From positions 310,001-374,000 of the forward strand of contig NZ_CP135000.1 in the NCBI RefSeq assembly GCF_039376655.1: 64,000 bases of DNA, written 5' to 3'. Positions 28,251-41,217 of this stretch are shown one piece after another. This stretch comes from Buchnera aphidicola (Pseudoregma panicola). Its GTDB lineage: Bacteria; Pseudomonadota; Gammaproteobacteria; Enterobacterales; Enterobacteriaceae. The notes below the pieces were generated by a model. That model was not told where the DNA came from. It was given only the letters and a program-made list of their open reading frames with translations, and made no database searches. A program made the translations under genes and the position numbers. Each line of letters starts with the position of its first letter. Positions within the stretch are counted from its first letter, which is position 1.

Positions 28251-30005
28251 ATGGATAAAATAAAACTTAATTTTTCACCTATTTTAATAAGATTATTGAA
28301 ATATGGAACTTTATATAAAAAAAAAATATTATATGTATTAATATTATTACTATCTTCATCAATTTGTGAAGTAATATGTCCTATATTAATAAGTTATTTT
28401 ATAAAAAATATTATAGAAATAAATTCAATAGAAACTAAAACATTTATATTAATAATTTCTAGTTTTATAATTTTACAAATTATATCTGCATTATGTAATT
28501 ATTTTGAAATAATAATATTTAGTAAAATATCTACAAAAATAGTAAAAAAAATTAGATTTAATGTAATGAAATCAGCATTATATCAACCAATAAAAATATT
28601 TGACAAAAAACCTATAGGACAAATAGTATCTAAAGTTACAAATGATACTGAAACTATAAAAGAGCTATATGAAAGAGTTATTCCTTCAACTATAAGAAAT
28701 GCAATATTAATAACAATTATATTAATAACAATGTTTTTATTAGAATGGAAAATGGCTTGCATATCAATAATAATGTTTCCAGTAATTACTACCATAATGG
28801 TAATATATCAAAAATATAGCACTCCAATAATAAGAAAATTAAGATCTTACATTGCTGAAATAAATAATGTATTTAATGAAACAATAAATGGAATGCAAAT
28901 AATACAACAATTTAATAAAGAAAGAATGTTCTATAAAAAAATAAAAAAAATAAGTAAATTACATTATTTATATAGAATGAAAATATTAAAATTAGATGGA
29001 TTTTTATTAAGACCATTGTTTAGTTTTTGTACTAATATAATACTATGTGGATTAATATTATTGTTTAACTTTTTTCCAAAAGAATCGTTTCAAGTAAGTA
29101 CTTTATATGTTTTTATAAATTATTTAAATAGATTAAATGAACCTATGCTATCTATAATAAATCAACAATCTACGTTACAACAATCTATAGTTTCAGGAGA
29201 AAGAATATTTAAATTAATAGATTCTCAAAAACAAGAATATGGACTTAATAATAATCCCATAAAACATGGTAAAATATATATAAAAAATTTAAGTTTCTAT
29301 TATTCAAATAAAGAAAAAAAAATATTAAAAAATATAAACATAAAAATAAAAAAAAAAAAATTTGTTGCTTTTGTAGGACATACTGGAAGTGGTAAAAGTA
29401 CTTTAGCTAATTTAATAATAGGAAATTATAAAATAAATAAAGGAAATATATACATAGATAATAAAAAAATAGAAGAAATAAGTAGAAAAGTAATCACAAA
29501 AGACATAGGAATAGTACAACAAGATCCATTTATTTTTACAGATACATTATTTAATAATATTTCATTGAAAAGAAAGGTTTCTAAAAAAAAAATAATAAAA
29601 ATTATAAAAAATGTTGAACTATATGATCTAGTAAAAAAAAATAGAAAAGGAATTCATATGAAAATTAACGAAAAAGGAAACAACATTTCACAAGGCCAAA
29701 AACAATTAATATCTCTAGCAAGAATATTAGTAAAAAAACCAAAAATTTTAATATTAGATGAATCTACAGCAAATATAGACTCTAACACTGAAAAAAAAAT
29801 TCAAAAAATATTGTTTAAAATAAAAAAAGATATAACTTTAATAATAATAGCTCATAGACTTTCTACTATAATACAAGCAGATAAAATATTTGTTTTTAAT
29901 AAAGGTAAAATAATAGAAAAAGGAAATCATAAAAAATTGATGAAAAACAAAAAGTTTTATTGGAGAATGTATACACTACAACTTCATAACAAAAAAATAT
30001 TTTAG
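28251..30005 (+). CDS. mdlB: ABC transporter, MdlB half
   Basis: The partner half-transporter has 584 residues (E. coli MdlB 593). A membrane domain with TGDIS-like GQIVSKVTNDTETIKELYERV precedes the ATPase: Walker A GHTGSGKST, a divergent signature ISQGQKQLISLARIL, Walker B ILILDESTANID with the catalytic Glu, and AHRLSTI. The normal catalytic site is thus on this half, the usual asymmetry of heterodimeric exporters. It is retained with mdlA in many Buchnera. Confidence 0.96.
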   Translation: MDKIKLNFSPILIRLLKYGTLYKKKILYVLILLLSSSICEVICPILISYFIKNIIEINSIETKTFILIISSFIILQIISALCNYFEIIIFSKISTKIVKKIRFNVMKSALYQPIKIFDKKPIGQIVSKVTNDTETIKELYERVIPSTIRNAILITIILITMFLLEWKMACISIIMFPVITTIMVIYQKYSTPIIRKLRSYIAEINNVFNETINGMQIIQQFNKERMFYKKIKKISKLHYLYRMKILKLDGFLLRPLFSFCTNIILCGLILLFNFFPKESFQVSTLYVFINYLNRLNEPMLSIINQQSTLQQSIVSGERIFKLIDSQKQEYGLNNNPIKHGKIYIKNLSFYYSNKEKKILKNINIKIKKKKFVAFVGHTGSGKSTLANLIIGNYKINKGNIYIDNKKIEEISRKVITKDIGIVQQDPFIFTDTLFNNISLKRKVSKKKIIKIIKNVELYDLVKKNRKGIHMKINEKGNNISQGQKQLISLARILVKKPKILILDESTANIDSNTEKKIQKILFKIKKDITLIIIAHRLSTIIQADKIFVFNKGKIIEKGNHKKLMKNKKFYWRMYTLQLHNKKIF

Positions 30006-30014
30006 TAAAAAAAT

Positions 30015-30126
30015 ATATCTTCTGTCAACTTTAACTTAAGTACCTGATTTAATTTAAATTGGCTGCTTTTTTCCAAATCTGACCAAATGTTTAAATTATC
30101 AGAACATAAGGGCTAACAGAAGATAT
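30015..30126 (-). ncRNA. ffs: 4.5S RNA of the signal recognition particle
   Basis: On the minus strand the ends pair over 11 bases (30015-30025 with 30116-30126), and the centre has the SRP core: GGTCAGATTTGGAAAAAGCA with GCC following. E. coli has GGTCAGGTCCGGAAGGAAGC here. The GGAA tetraloop and AGCAGCC side of the internal loop are kept, and the flanking pairs are changed from G-C to A-T. At about 112 bases the length matches E. coli (114). The location between mdlB and dnaX agrees with E. coli order (mdlB...ffs...dnaX). Confidence 0.93.
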
Positions 30127-30240
30127 TTTTTATTATAATATAAAATTTAATATAAAACAACAATATATTAAACAAAAAATATAAGATGAAAAAATTTTAA
30201 TATTACAATTTTTATAAAAATAATATATAATTATAAAATT

Positions 30241-31320
30241 ATGAGTTATAAAATATTAGCTATAAAATATAGACCAAAATGTTTTAAAGAAGTAGTAGGT
30301 CAAAAATATATAATAAAATCAATATATAATAGCTTTAAATTTAAAAAAATACATCAATCATGGATATTTTCTGGTAAAAGCGGGATAGGAAAAACAACTA
30401 TATCAAGACTATTATCAAAAAGTTTAAGTTGCAAAATTGGAATAAAATATCTTCCTTGTTTAAAATGTAACAATTGTATAGAAATATTAAATGGAAATTT
30501 TATAGATCTTATAGAAATTGATGCAGCATCTAAAACTAAAGTAGAAGAAATAAAAGAAATATTAGAAAATTCTAGATATCTTCCTATAAAAGGAAGATTT
30601 AAAATTTATATAATTGATGAAGTACATATGCTATCTAAACATAGCTTTAATGCTTTATTAAAAATTTTAGAAGAACCATATAAACATATAAAATTTATAT
30701 TAGCTACAACAAATATAAAAAAAATACCAGAAACAATAATTTCTAGATGCATATGTTTTAATTTAAAACAAATTAGTAAAAAACAAGTAGAAAAATATTT
30801 AGTTAACTTATTAAAAAAAGAAAATATAAATATAGAAAAAAATGCAATAGAAATAATATATGAAGAATATAAAGGAAATATAAGAAGTTCTTTAAATATT
30901 ATAGAACAAGCTATATTATTAAATAAAAATATAATTACAGAAAAAAATATAATAAATATTTTAGGGAAAATAGATCAAAAAAAAATATTTTTATTAACAA
31001 AATATTTAATAACAAAAAAAAAAAATAAAGTTTTTGAAATATTAAACAAAATTAATGCATCTAATTTTCAATGGAAAATAATACTAGACAATATATTAAA
31101 ACTATTACATCATCTCGCCGTTTTAAAAAAAATTGGATTTTCTATAGAAAAAAAAACGTATATGAAAAATCATAAAGATGAAATTTTTAAAATATTAAAA
31201 AATATAAAATTTTCAAAAATATATAAATATTATAAAACTATAATAAAAGGAAAAAAAGAAATTAAATTTTCTATAAATCCTAGAATATGTGTAGAAATGG
31301 CATTATTAAAAATTTTATAA
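30241..31320 (+). CDS. dnaX: DNA polymerase III gamma subunit (short DnaX)
   Basis: DnaX drives the clamp loader. The 359-residue product matches the ATPase part of E. coli DnaX: YRPKCFKEVVGQ, Walker A GKSGIGKTT (about 45-53), a zinc-binding cluster CKIGIKYLPCLKCNNC (about 64-79), IIDEVHMLS and the SRC motif ISRCICF. E. coli makes tau (643 aa) and gamma (431 aa); here the gene ends even before the gamma end, so the tau domains that contact polymerase core and DnaB are missing. Short DnaX proteins are usual in Buchnera. Confidence 0.95.
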   Translation: MSYKILAIKYRPKCFKEVVGQKYIIKSIYNSFKFKKIHQSWIFSGKSGIGKTTISRLLSKSLSCKIGIKYLPCLKCNNCIEILNGNFIDLIEIDAASKTKVEEIKEILENSRYLPIKGRFKIYIIDEVHMLSKHSFNALLKILEEPYKHIKFILATTNIKKIPETIISRCICFNLKQISKKQVEKYLVNLLKKENINIEKNAIEIIYEEYKGNIRSSLNIIEQAILLNKNIITEKNIINILGKIDQKKIFLLTKYLITKKKNKVFEILNKINASNFQWKIILDNILKLLHHLAVLKKIGFSIEKKTYMKNHKDEIFKILKNIKFSKIYKYYKTIIKGKKEIKFSINPRICVEMALLKIL

Positions 31321-31346
31321 AAAAACTAATAAAAATAAGGTGAAAA

Positions 31347-31676
31347 ATGTTTACAAACGAAAAATTAGGAAATTTAATGAAACAAGCTCAACAAATGCAA
31401 GAAAAAATGTCTAAAATGCAAGAAGAAATGGCTAAAATAGAAGTTACTGGAGAAGCAGGAGCTGGTTTAGTAAAAGTAACAATAAACGGTATACATAATT
31501 GTAGGAAAGTAGAAATTGATCCAACTTTGTTAGAAGATGATAAAGAAATATTGGAAGATTTAGCTACAGCAGCTTTTAATGATGCATCAAGAAGAATATC
31601 TGAAGCGCAAAAGAAAAAAATGTCCAATATTTCTAATAATTCACAATTACCTAATGGATTTAATTTTCCTTTTTAG
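31347..31676 (+). CDS. ybaB: Nucleoid-associated protein, YbaB/EbfC family
   Basis: A 109-residue protein like E. coli YbaB (109 aa), a small dimeric DNA-binding protein. The heptad-like [20 protein letters not shown] helix, then [30 protein letters not shown] and [14 protein letters not shown] are typical. It is much better conserved than its neighbours. A strong AAGGTG ribosome-binding site precedes the ATG, and the gene follows dnaX by 26 bases as in E. coli. The next E. coli gene, recR, is absent. Confidence 0.97.
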   Translation: MFTNEKLGNLMKQAQQMQEKMSKMQEEMAKIEVTGEAGAGLVKVTINGIHNCRKVEIDPTLLEDDKEILEDLATAAFNDASRRISEAQKKKMSNISNNSQLPNGFNFPF

Positions 31677-31785
31677 TATTAAAATATTTAAAAAAAAGTT
31701 ATACAAAGTTTAAAATATTAAAAATAAAATTATTTAATAAAACATATTTTAAAAATGTTTAATAAAATTTAAACTAGGAAAAAAA

Positions 31786-33642
31786 ATGAAAGTAGAAAAA
31801 TATTCATTTAAATCAGAATCAAAACAACTATTAAATTTAATGATACATTCATTATATTCTAATAAAGAAATATTTATCAGAGAATTAATATCAAATTCAT
31901 CTGATGCAATAGAAAAATCAAGATTTTTATTACTTTCTAATGAAAATTTTTCAAATATTAATATAAAATATGAAATAAAAATATATCTAGATGAAAAAAA
32001 TAAACAAATAAAAATTAGTGACAATGGAATAGGAATGAAAAAAGATGAAATAATAAAAAATTTAGGAACTATTGCAAAATCAGGAACAAAATCTTTTATA
32101 AAATCTATAAAAAAAAATAAAAATAATAATTTTATAGGAAAATTTGGAGTTGGTTTTTATTCATCTTTTATAGTAGCTAAAGAAGTACATGTAAATACAT
32201 TATCAATATATGATAAAAATAATTTCGGTATAATATGGAAATCACATGGTGATGGAAAATATTCAATAGAAAAATCAGAAAAAAAAAGTGTAGGAACTGA
32301 TGTAACATTATTTTTAAAAGATTCAGAAAGTTATTTAACAAATTACTATACAATAAAAAACATTATAAAAAAATATTCAGATCATATAAACATACCTATA
32401 AAAATAAGAAAATATGACAAAAAAAATAAATATAAATGGAAAAAAATAAATTTAGCAGAATCTATATGGACATTAGAAAAAAAAAATATAAGAAAAGAAC
32501 AATATATTAATTTTTATAAATATATGACAAATGATAACCATGATCCTTTAATATGGACTCATAATAAAGTTGAAGGAAATATAGAATATATAATTTTACT
32601 ATACATACCTTCAAAAGCTCCATGGGATATATGGAATAGAGAAAAAAAAAATGGTTTAAAATTATATATAAATAAAGTATATATAATGGATAATGTAGAA
32701 CAATTTTTACCACATTATTTAAGATTTGTAAAAGGCATAATAGATTCTAAGGATTTATCTTTAAACATATCTAGAGAAATACTTCAAGAAAACAAAAACA
32801 TAGAAATTATAAAAAAAATAATTACTAAAAAAATATTAATACTAATAAAAAATATTGACAAAAAAAAATATATAAATTTTTGGCAAGAATTTGGCTCTAT
32901 AATAAAAGAAGGAATAGCTGAAGATATAGAAAATAAAGAACTAATTTGTGATTTATTGTTATTTTCTTCTATAAAAACTAATAATGAAAATAAATATTTA
33001 TCTTTAAATGAATATATTGGAAATATGAAAAAATCTCAAAAAAATATATATTTTATTACTTCAGATAATTATAAATCAGCAAAAAATAGTCCTCATCTAG
33101 AAATATTTAAACAAAAAAAAATAGATGTGTTAATACTTCATGAAAGAATAGATGAATGGATGATGAACTATCTAACAGAATTTAAAGGAATAAAATTTCA
33201 ATCTGCAAACAAATTTGATGAAACATTAAATGAAATAGTAAATAAAAAAAATAAAAATCAAGAAAAATCATCAGAAAAAATAAACAATCTAATAAAAAAA
33301 ATAGAAAAAATATTAAAAAATAAAGTTAAAAAAGTAAATTTAACATATAAATTTTCAGAAACAGCTGCAGCTCTGACAACAGATTCTAATGAAATTAGTA
33401 CTCAAATGGCAAAATTATTTTCTGCGGCTGGACAAAAAGTACCTGAAATTAAATATATTTTTGAAATAAATCCAAATCATAAATTAATAAAAAAAATTTC
33501 TAATATTTCAAATAAAAAACATTTTAAAGAATTTGTAAAAATGTTATTTGAGCAATCTCTTTTAAACGAAAAAGGATCTCTTTTAGAACCTAATAAATTT
33601 GTAAAAAGAATAAATTATTTGTTAACAAAAAATATTATGTAA
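31786..33642 (+). CDS. htpG: Chaperone HtpG (Hsp90)
   Basis: HtpG is the bacterial Hsp90, a dimeric ATP-dependent chaperone. The product has 618 residues (E. coli 624). The N-terminal GHKL ATPase carries [23 protein letters not shown] and [11 protein letters not shown], then [14 protein letters not shown]. The middle domain has [10 protein letters not shown] and [18 protein letters not shown], with the catalytic-loop Arg. The dimerisation domain is complete. AGGAAAAAA is the ribosome-binding site. Order ybaB-htpG-adk follows E. coli minus recR. Confidence 0.97.
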   Translation: MKVEKYSFKSESKQLLNLMIHSLYSNKEIFIRELISNSSDAIEKSRFLLLSNENFSNINIKYEIKIYLDEKNKQIKISDNGIGMKKDEIIKNLGTIAKSGTKSFIKSIKKNKNNNFIGKFGVGFYSSFIVAKEVHVNTLSIYDKNNFGIIWKSHGDGKYSIEKSEKKSVGTDVTLFLKDSESYLTNYYTIKNIIKKYSDHINIPIKIRKYDKKNKYKWKKINLAESIWTLEKKNIRKEQYINFYKYMTNDNHDPLIWTHNKVEGNIEYIILLYIPSKAPWDIWNREKKNGLKLYINKVYIMDNVEQFLPHYLRFVKGIIDSKDLSLNISREILQENKNIEIIKKIITKKILILIKNIDKKKYINFWQEFGSIIKEGIAEDIENKELICDLLLFSSIKTNNENKYLSLNEYIGNMKKSQKNIYFITSDNYKSAKNSPHLEIFKQKKIDVLILHERIDEWMMNYLTEFKGIKFQSANKFDETLNEIVNKKNKNQEKSSEKINNLIKKIEKILKNKVKKVNLTYKFSETAAALTTDSNEISTQMAKLFSAAGQKVPEIKYIFEINPNHKLIKKISNISNKKHFKEFVKMLFEQSLLNEKGSLLEPNKFVKRINYLLTKNIM

Positions 33643-33677
33643 TAAACTTAATTTTACAAAAATGTGAAAAAATAAAT

Positions 33678-34327
33678 ATGAAAATAATTATATTAGGAGC
33701 TCCTGGAAGTGGAAAAGGAACTCAATCAAATGTAATATCAAAAAAATATAATATAAAAAAAATTTCTTTAGGAGAAATATTTAGAAAAAATATAAAAAAA
33801 AAAATTATTTAGGAAAAATTATAAAAAAAAAAATTGAAAATGGACAATTAGTAGACGATAAAATATCCATTAAAGTAATAAAAAATAGAATTTCTAAAAA
33901 AGATTGTAAAAAAGGATATATATTAGACGGATTTCCAAGAACATATAAACAATTAAAAAGTATATTTAATAAAAATATCAAAATAAACTGCATAATAGAA
34001 ATTTTAACAAATAAAAAAACAATATTAGAAAGAATATCAGGAAGATTAGTGCATGAAAAATCAGGAAGAACGTATCATAAAATATTTTTCCCTCCAATAA
34101 TTAAAAATAAAGATAATATTACTGGAGAAAAATTAATAAAAAGAAAAGATGATAAAATAAAAATAGCAGAAAAAAGATTTAAAGAATATAAAAAAGAAAT
34201 AAAAAAAATAAGAAAATATTTTATAAAAAAAATATTAAACAATAAAATATATTATATAGTAGATGGAAACTTAGAAAAAAAAGTAATAAGTAAAAATATA
34301 TTAAAAATAATAAAAAAATATATTTAA
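33678..34327 (+). CDS. adk: Adenylate kinase, frameshifted in a poly(A) tract
   Basis: Adk interconverts ATP+AMP and two ADP and is essential in bacteria. The ATG at 33678 opens [16 protein letters not shown] with the P-loop at residues 7-15. The frame stops at 33810-33812, just after an A11 run (33794-33804). In the frame one base over, the rest of the enzyme follows: [27 protein letters not shown] (LID domain), [11 protein letters not shown] and a normal C-terminus. One extra A gives 216 residues, against 214 in E. coli. All motifs are intact, so I treat it as a functional gene with a slippage site or a one-base sequence error. Confidence 0.88.
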
Positions 34328-34335
34328 TTATTTTT

Positions 34336-34409
<74 letters not shown>

Positions 34410-34532
34410 ATTTTTTAAACAAATATATTATATATTATTTCATTATATAAAATATAAGAATGCATTTTTTTTATAAAATTTGCAAGCACTTTTTAAAAAT
34501 TATAATATAATTTTTTTTTAAATGGAGTAAAA

Positions 34533-35390
34533 ATGTTAAGTAAAATAATTGATGGAAAAAAAATAGCAAAATGTTTACAAAAAAAAATAAAAAAAAAAAT
34601 AATGAAAAAAGTTCAAAATGGTAATAGACCTCCTGGAATAGCAGTTATATTAATAGGAAATAATTCTTCTTCAAAACTTTATGTAAAAAAAAAAAAAATA
34701 GCATGTAAAAAAGTAGGATTTGTATTTAAATATTGGAAATTCAAAAATTCTATTAAAGAAATAGAAATATTAAAATTAATAAAAAAATTAAATAAAAGTA
34801 TAGAAATAGATGGAATATTAGTCCAACTTCCATTACCTAATCATATAAATTATAGAAATATAATGTGTTCTATATCACATAAAAAAGATGTAGATGGTCT
34901 TAATCCATATAATGCTGGACATTTATTTCAACAAAATTCTATAATTACGCCATGCACACCAAAGGGTATAATGACATTAATAAAAAAATATAAAATAAAC
35001 ATTTTTGGATTAAATGCTCTTATAATCGGTGCTTCAAATATAGTAGGAAAACCAATAAGTATGGAACTTTTAGCATCTGGATGTACAATAACTATAGCTA
35101 ATAAAAATACAAAAAATTTAATAAATTATACTAAAAATGCAGATTTATTAATAGTTGCTATAGGAAAACCTAATTTTATAAAAAAATCTTGGATAAAAAA
35201 AAACTCTATAATATTCGATGTTGGAATTAACAAAACAAAAGATGGTAAAATAATAGGAGATGTAAATTTAAAGTCAGTATATAAAAAAATATCTTATATA
35301 ACACCAGTTCCAGGTGGAGTTGGTCCTATGACAGTAACTTCATTATTAGAAAATACATTGATAATGTATAAAAAATATTACAAAAATTAG
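34533..35390 (+). CDS. folD: Methylenetetrahydrofolate dehydrogenase/cyclohydrolase
   Basis: FolD makes 10-formyl-tetrahydrofolate from methylene-tetrahydrofolate. The product has 285 residues (E. coli 288). Motifs seen are SSSKLYVKKKKIACKKVG with the catalytic lysine, VQLPLPNHI, KDVDGLNP, TPCTPKGIM, the NADP-binding IIGASNIVGKP and the terminal PVPGGVGPMT. It feeds the formyl donor to Fmt, also in this window. An A14 run (34685-34698) lies in frame near the active-site lysine. It is convergent with cysS, 14 bases away. Confidence 0.97.
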   Translation: MLSKIIDGKKIAKCLQKKIKKKIMKKVQNGNRPPGIAVILIGNNSSSKLYVKKKKIACKKVGFVFKYWKFKNSIKEIEILKLIKKLNKSIEIDGILVQLPLPNHINYRNIMCSISHKKDVDGLNPYNAGHLFQQNSIITPCTPKGIMTLIKKYKINIFGLNALIIGASNIVGKPISMELLASGCTITIANKNTKNLINYTKNADLLIVAIGKPNFIKKSWIKKNSIIFDVGINKTKDGKIIGDVNLKSVYKKISYITPVPGGVGPMTVTSLLENTLIMYKKYYKN

Positions 35391-35404
35391 TTCTAATAAA
35401 TTTT

Positions 35405-36823
35405 TTATTTAATTTTCCAAAAAGTTTTATAATTACTATCTTCTAAAAAAATTCCTATTGAATTAATTTTTTTTCTAATATTATCAGATTTACTCCAATT
35501 TTTATTTTTTCTAGAAAAATTTCTTGTATTTATTAAAATTTCTATTTTTTCTTTAGAAATTATATTATTAAAAGTTCTATTTTTTTTTTTTTTAAAAAAA
35601 TCATCAAAACTTAAATAAAAAAATCCTAAAATTCTACCTAAAAAAAACAATTTAGTTGATAAAATATTTGAATTAATTATATTATTTTTTTTTTCTATAT
35701 TTATTCTTTTAGAAATACTAAATAATATAGAAATTGCTTTAGGAGTATTAAAATCATCGTTCATTGCACACATAAATTTTTTTTCAAACATTTTTGATTC
35801 TTTTGTTATACAATTATTAATTTTCATATTTAACAAAGAATAATATAATCTTTCCATAGAAAGTCTAGACTTTTTAAAACTATTTTTATCATAAATCAAA
35901 GGTTTTCTATAACTAATAGATAAAAAAAAATGTCTTATAGTATCAGAATCATAATCCAAAATAGATTGTTTTAAACTATAAAAATTTTTTAAAGATTTAG
36001 ACATTTTAAATTTTTTATAAATTAATAATCCAGAATGTATCCAATATTTTACATATTTTTTATTTTTTAAAAAACAAGAAGATTGAGATCTTTCATTTTC
36101 ATGATGAGGAAACAATAAATCTAATCCACCTCCATGTATATCAAAAACTTTACCACAATATTTATAACTTAATGCAGAACATTCAATATGCCATCCAGGT
36201 CTACCATACCCCCAAGGAGAGTTCCATGAAATATTATTTTTATTTTTTTCATCTTTCTTATCAACTAATTTCCATAAAACAAAATCTTTACTTGTTCTTT
36301 TATTTAAAAAATCAATATTATTATTTTTTTTTATTAAATTAGACAATATTTGTTTTGATAATATTCCATAAGATTTAAAACTTGAAATAGAAAACATAAT
36401 ATCACCATTATTAGATATATATGCATTCCTCAAATGTAATAATTTTGTTATAAATTTAATTATTATATTTATATTATCAGTAACTCTCGGTTCAAAATCT
36501 GGTAATAAAATATTTAAATTTAAAAAATCATTTTTCATACTTTTTATAATTCTATTTACTAAAGAAAAAATTTTTTCATTATTTTTCAATGATTTTTTAA
36601 TTATTTTATCATCTATATCAGTAATATTTCTAACATATTTTACTTCATATCCAATATGTTTTAAATATCTTATTATCATATCAAACACAATAAATGTTCT
36701 TCCATGACCCAAATGACAAAAATCATATACAGTAATTCCGCAAACATAAATAAAAACTTTTTTTGGAAAAAATGTTTTAAATTTTTCTTTTAAGTTCTTT
36801 AAAATATTAAAAATCTTTAACAT
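35405..36823 (-). CDS. cysS: Cysteinyl-tRNA synthetase
   Basis: CysRS charges tRNA-Cys. The 472-residue product (E. coli 461) has the class I signature YDFCHLGHGRTF with the HIGH-like motif, KFKMSKSLKNF (KMSKS), and the zinc ligands of the family: CGITVYD, IECSALSYKY and HGGGLDLLFPHHENE. The C-terminal anticodon-binding part is shortened and Lys/Asn rich. It lies 31 bases downstream of the 5S rRNA on the same strand with no clear terminator between, so read-through from the rRNA unit is possible. Confidence 0.97.
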   Translation of the reverse strand: MLKIFNILKNLKEKFKTFFPKKVFIYVCGITVYDFCHLGHGRTFIVFDMIIRYLKHIGYEVKYVRNITDIDDKIIKKSLKNNEKIFSLVNRIIKSMKNDFLNLNILLPDFEPRVTDNINIIIKFITKLLHLRNAYISNNGDIMFSISSFKSYGILSKQILSNLIKKNNNIDFLNKRTSKDFVLWKLVDKKDEKNKNNISWNSPWGYGRPGWHIECSALSYKYCGKVFDIHGGGLDLLFPHHENERSQSSCFLKNKKYVKYWIHSGLLIYKKFKMSKSLKNFYSLKQSILDYDSDTIRHFFLSISYRKPLIYDKNSFKKSRLSMERLYYSLLNMKINNCITKESKMFEKKFMCAMNDDFNTPKAISILFSISKRINIEKKNNIINSNILSTKLFFLGRILGFFYLSFDDFFKKKKNRTFNNIISKEKIEILINTRNFSRKNKNWSKSDNIRKKINSIGIFLEDSNYKTFWKIK

Positions 36824-36854
36824 TTATATCTCTGAAAATAATAAAAAATTTTAA

Positions 36855-36974
36855 TATCCTGGCAATTACCTACTCTCACACAAGGATACCTTGTACTACC
36901 ATCGGTGTTGAAATGTTTCACTTCTGAGTTCGATATGGATTCAGGTGGTACCATAACACTATATCGCCAGGATA
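36855..36974 (-). rRNA. rrf: 5S ribosomal RNA
   Basis: On the minus strand the ends pair as GCCAGGATA/TATCCTGGC and the interior has CGAACTCAGAAGTGAAAC, CCGATGGTAGT and GAGAGTAGG, all highly conserved in E. coli 5S. Length about 120 bases as expected. Several outer pairs have become A-T. It lies 85 bases after the 23S gene. Confidence 0.97.
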
Positions 36975-37059
36975 TAAAATAGTTCAAAAAAAATTATGCA
37001 TAAAATTTTTTATAAAATAACAGAAAAAAACAAAACTAATAAAACATTTCTGGTGTTGT

Positions 37060-40030
<2,971 letters not shown>

Positions 40031-40186
40031 TTACAACCCACAAATGTTTTATTTTATATTTATAAAAATATAATTAAAATTTTGTTAAATTCTGATTTTT
40101 TAAAGAGCATTATTATTAATTTAACTATATAAAATTAAATTAACAATAATATGAAAAAATAAAATATTATAAGAAAATAAATTTCT

Positions 40187-40259
40187 TGTCCCCTAGGGGA
40201 TTTGAACCCCTGTTGCCGCCGTGAAAGGGCAGTGTCCTAAACCTCTAGACGAAGGGGAC
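40187..40259 (-). tRNA. tRNA-Glu (UUC)
   Basis: The minus strand gives a 73-base tRNA with acceptor GTCCCCT/AGGGGAC, anticodon UUC in CCCTTTCACGG and T arm GGGGTTCAAATCCCC, nearly identical to E. coli tRNA-Glu. CCA is not encoded and the discriminator is A, not G as in E. coli. It lies between aroE and 23S on the same strand, as in Buchnera. tRNA-Glu is a target of the Tus thiolation pathway encoded here. Confidence 0.97.
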
Positions 40260-40318
40260 TAAAAAAAAATATTAAAATAAATTTTCTAATAACATAACTT
40301 TATATACTATAAATATTA

Positions 40319-40346
40319 ATACTACATAATGAAAAAAAAGAGTCAA
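40319..40346 (-). promoter_or_regulatory. Predicted promoter of tRNA-Glu/23S/5S unit
   Basis: On the minus strand TTGACT (40341-40346) and TAGTAT (40319-40324) are 16 bases apart, in the gap between aroE and tRNA-Glu, about 60 bases before the tRNA. The -35 match is the best I see in any intergenic region of the window, fitting a strong rRNA promoter. Confidence 0.6.
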
Positions 40347-40374
40347 GAAGTTTATTAAATTATTTTTTAAAAAA

Positions 40375-41217
40375 TTAAATTTTTATTTTATTTTTTAACT
40401 TTATTATAGTTTTTTTTATATTCGGAAATTTTTTAAACCATAAAAAACAAGAATGAGCAGCTTGACAAACTAACATTCCTATTCCATCTTGTAAATAATT
40501 TGATCCATGTTTTTTACACCATTTTAAAAAAGGAGTTATTCTACCATTTTTTTTAAAACATAAATCATAACAATAAGAATTTTCTGAAATAATAGATTTA
40601 GGAATATCTGGAACTTGATTAAAAACCCCACTAGAAGTGGCGTTTATTATTAAATCAAAATTATAATTTTTTATTGTTTTATTTTTTAAATAAAATATAT
40701 TTCCAAATTTATTAAATTTTTCTGATAAAATTTTTGCTTTATAAAAAGTTCTATTATATATATATATATTATTGTTTTTAGAAATTAAATTTGGAACTAT
40801 TCCATAAGCAGCCCCACCTGCACCAATTAACAAAATATTATTTTTTTCCTTAAGAAAATTTAATCTTTTTAAATCTGCTATAATACCTATTCCATCAGTA
40901 TTGTCTCCTAATAAAACATTATCTTCAATTTTCTTTAAAGTATTTACTGATCCACAAATTTTTGCTCTATTAGTTAAAATATCTATATGTTGAATTATTT
41001 TTTTTTTATATGGTAATGTTATATTAGCTCCTAAATTATATTTTTCTTTAAAAAACTTTTTTAAAAAAATGTTTAAACAATTTTTTGGAGTTAAAACAGT
41101 TTTATAAAAATATTTAATATTAATTTGTTTAGAAAAAATTTTATGTACAACTGGAGATAAAGAATGACTAACTGGATTTCCAAAAAGAGAAATATAAAAA
41201 TTATCTAAATCAACCAT
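40375..41217 (-). CDS. aroE: Shikimate dehydrogenase
   Basis: AroE reduces 3-dehydroshikimate to shikimate with NADPH for aromatic amino acids. Motifs visible: GNPVSHSLSPVVH (shikimate binding), ANITLPYKK with the catalytic Lys, GDNTDGIG, the dinucleotide fold IGAGGAAYG and NATSSG. I prefer the ATG at 41217 (280 residues; E. coli 272), which leaves an eight-base overlap with tsaC; an ATG at 41235 would add six residues. It precedes tRNA-Glu and 23S. Confidence 0.95.
   Translation of the reverse strand: MVDLDNFYISLFGNPVSHSLSPVVHKIFSKQINIKYFYKTVLTPKNCLNIFLKKFFKEKYNLGANITLPYKKKIIQHIDILTNRAKICGSVNTLKKIEDNVLLGDNTDGIGIIADLKRLNFLKEKNNILLIGAGGAAYGIVPNLISKNNNIYIYNRTFYKAKILSEKFNKFGNIFYLKNKTIKNYNFDLIINATSSGVFNQVPDIPKSIISENSYCYDLCFKKNGRITPFLKWCKKHGSNYLQDGIGMLVCQAAHSCFLWFKKFPNIKKTIIKLKNKIKI

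Noticed and set aside
31677-31785. Possible recR remnant between ybaB and htpG
   Set aside because: recR lies here in E. coli, but the 109 bases are low-complexity A/T with no readable similarity.
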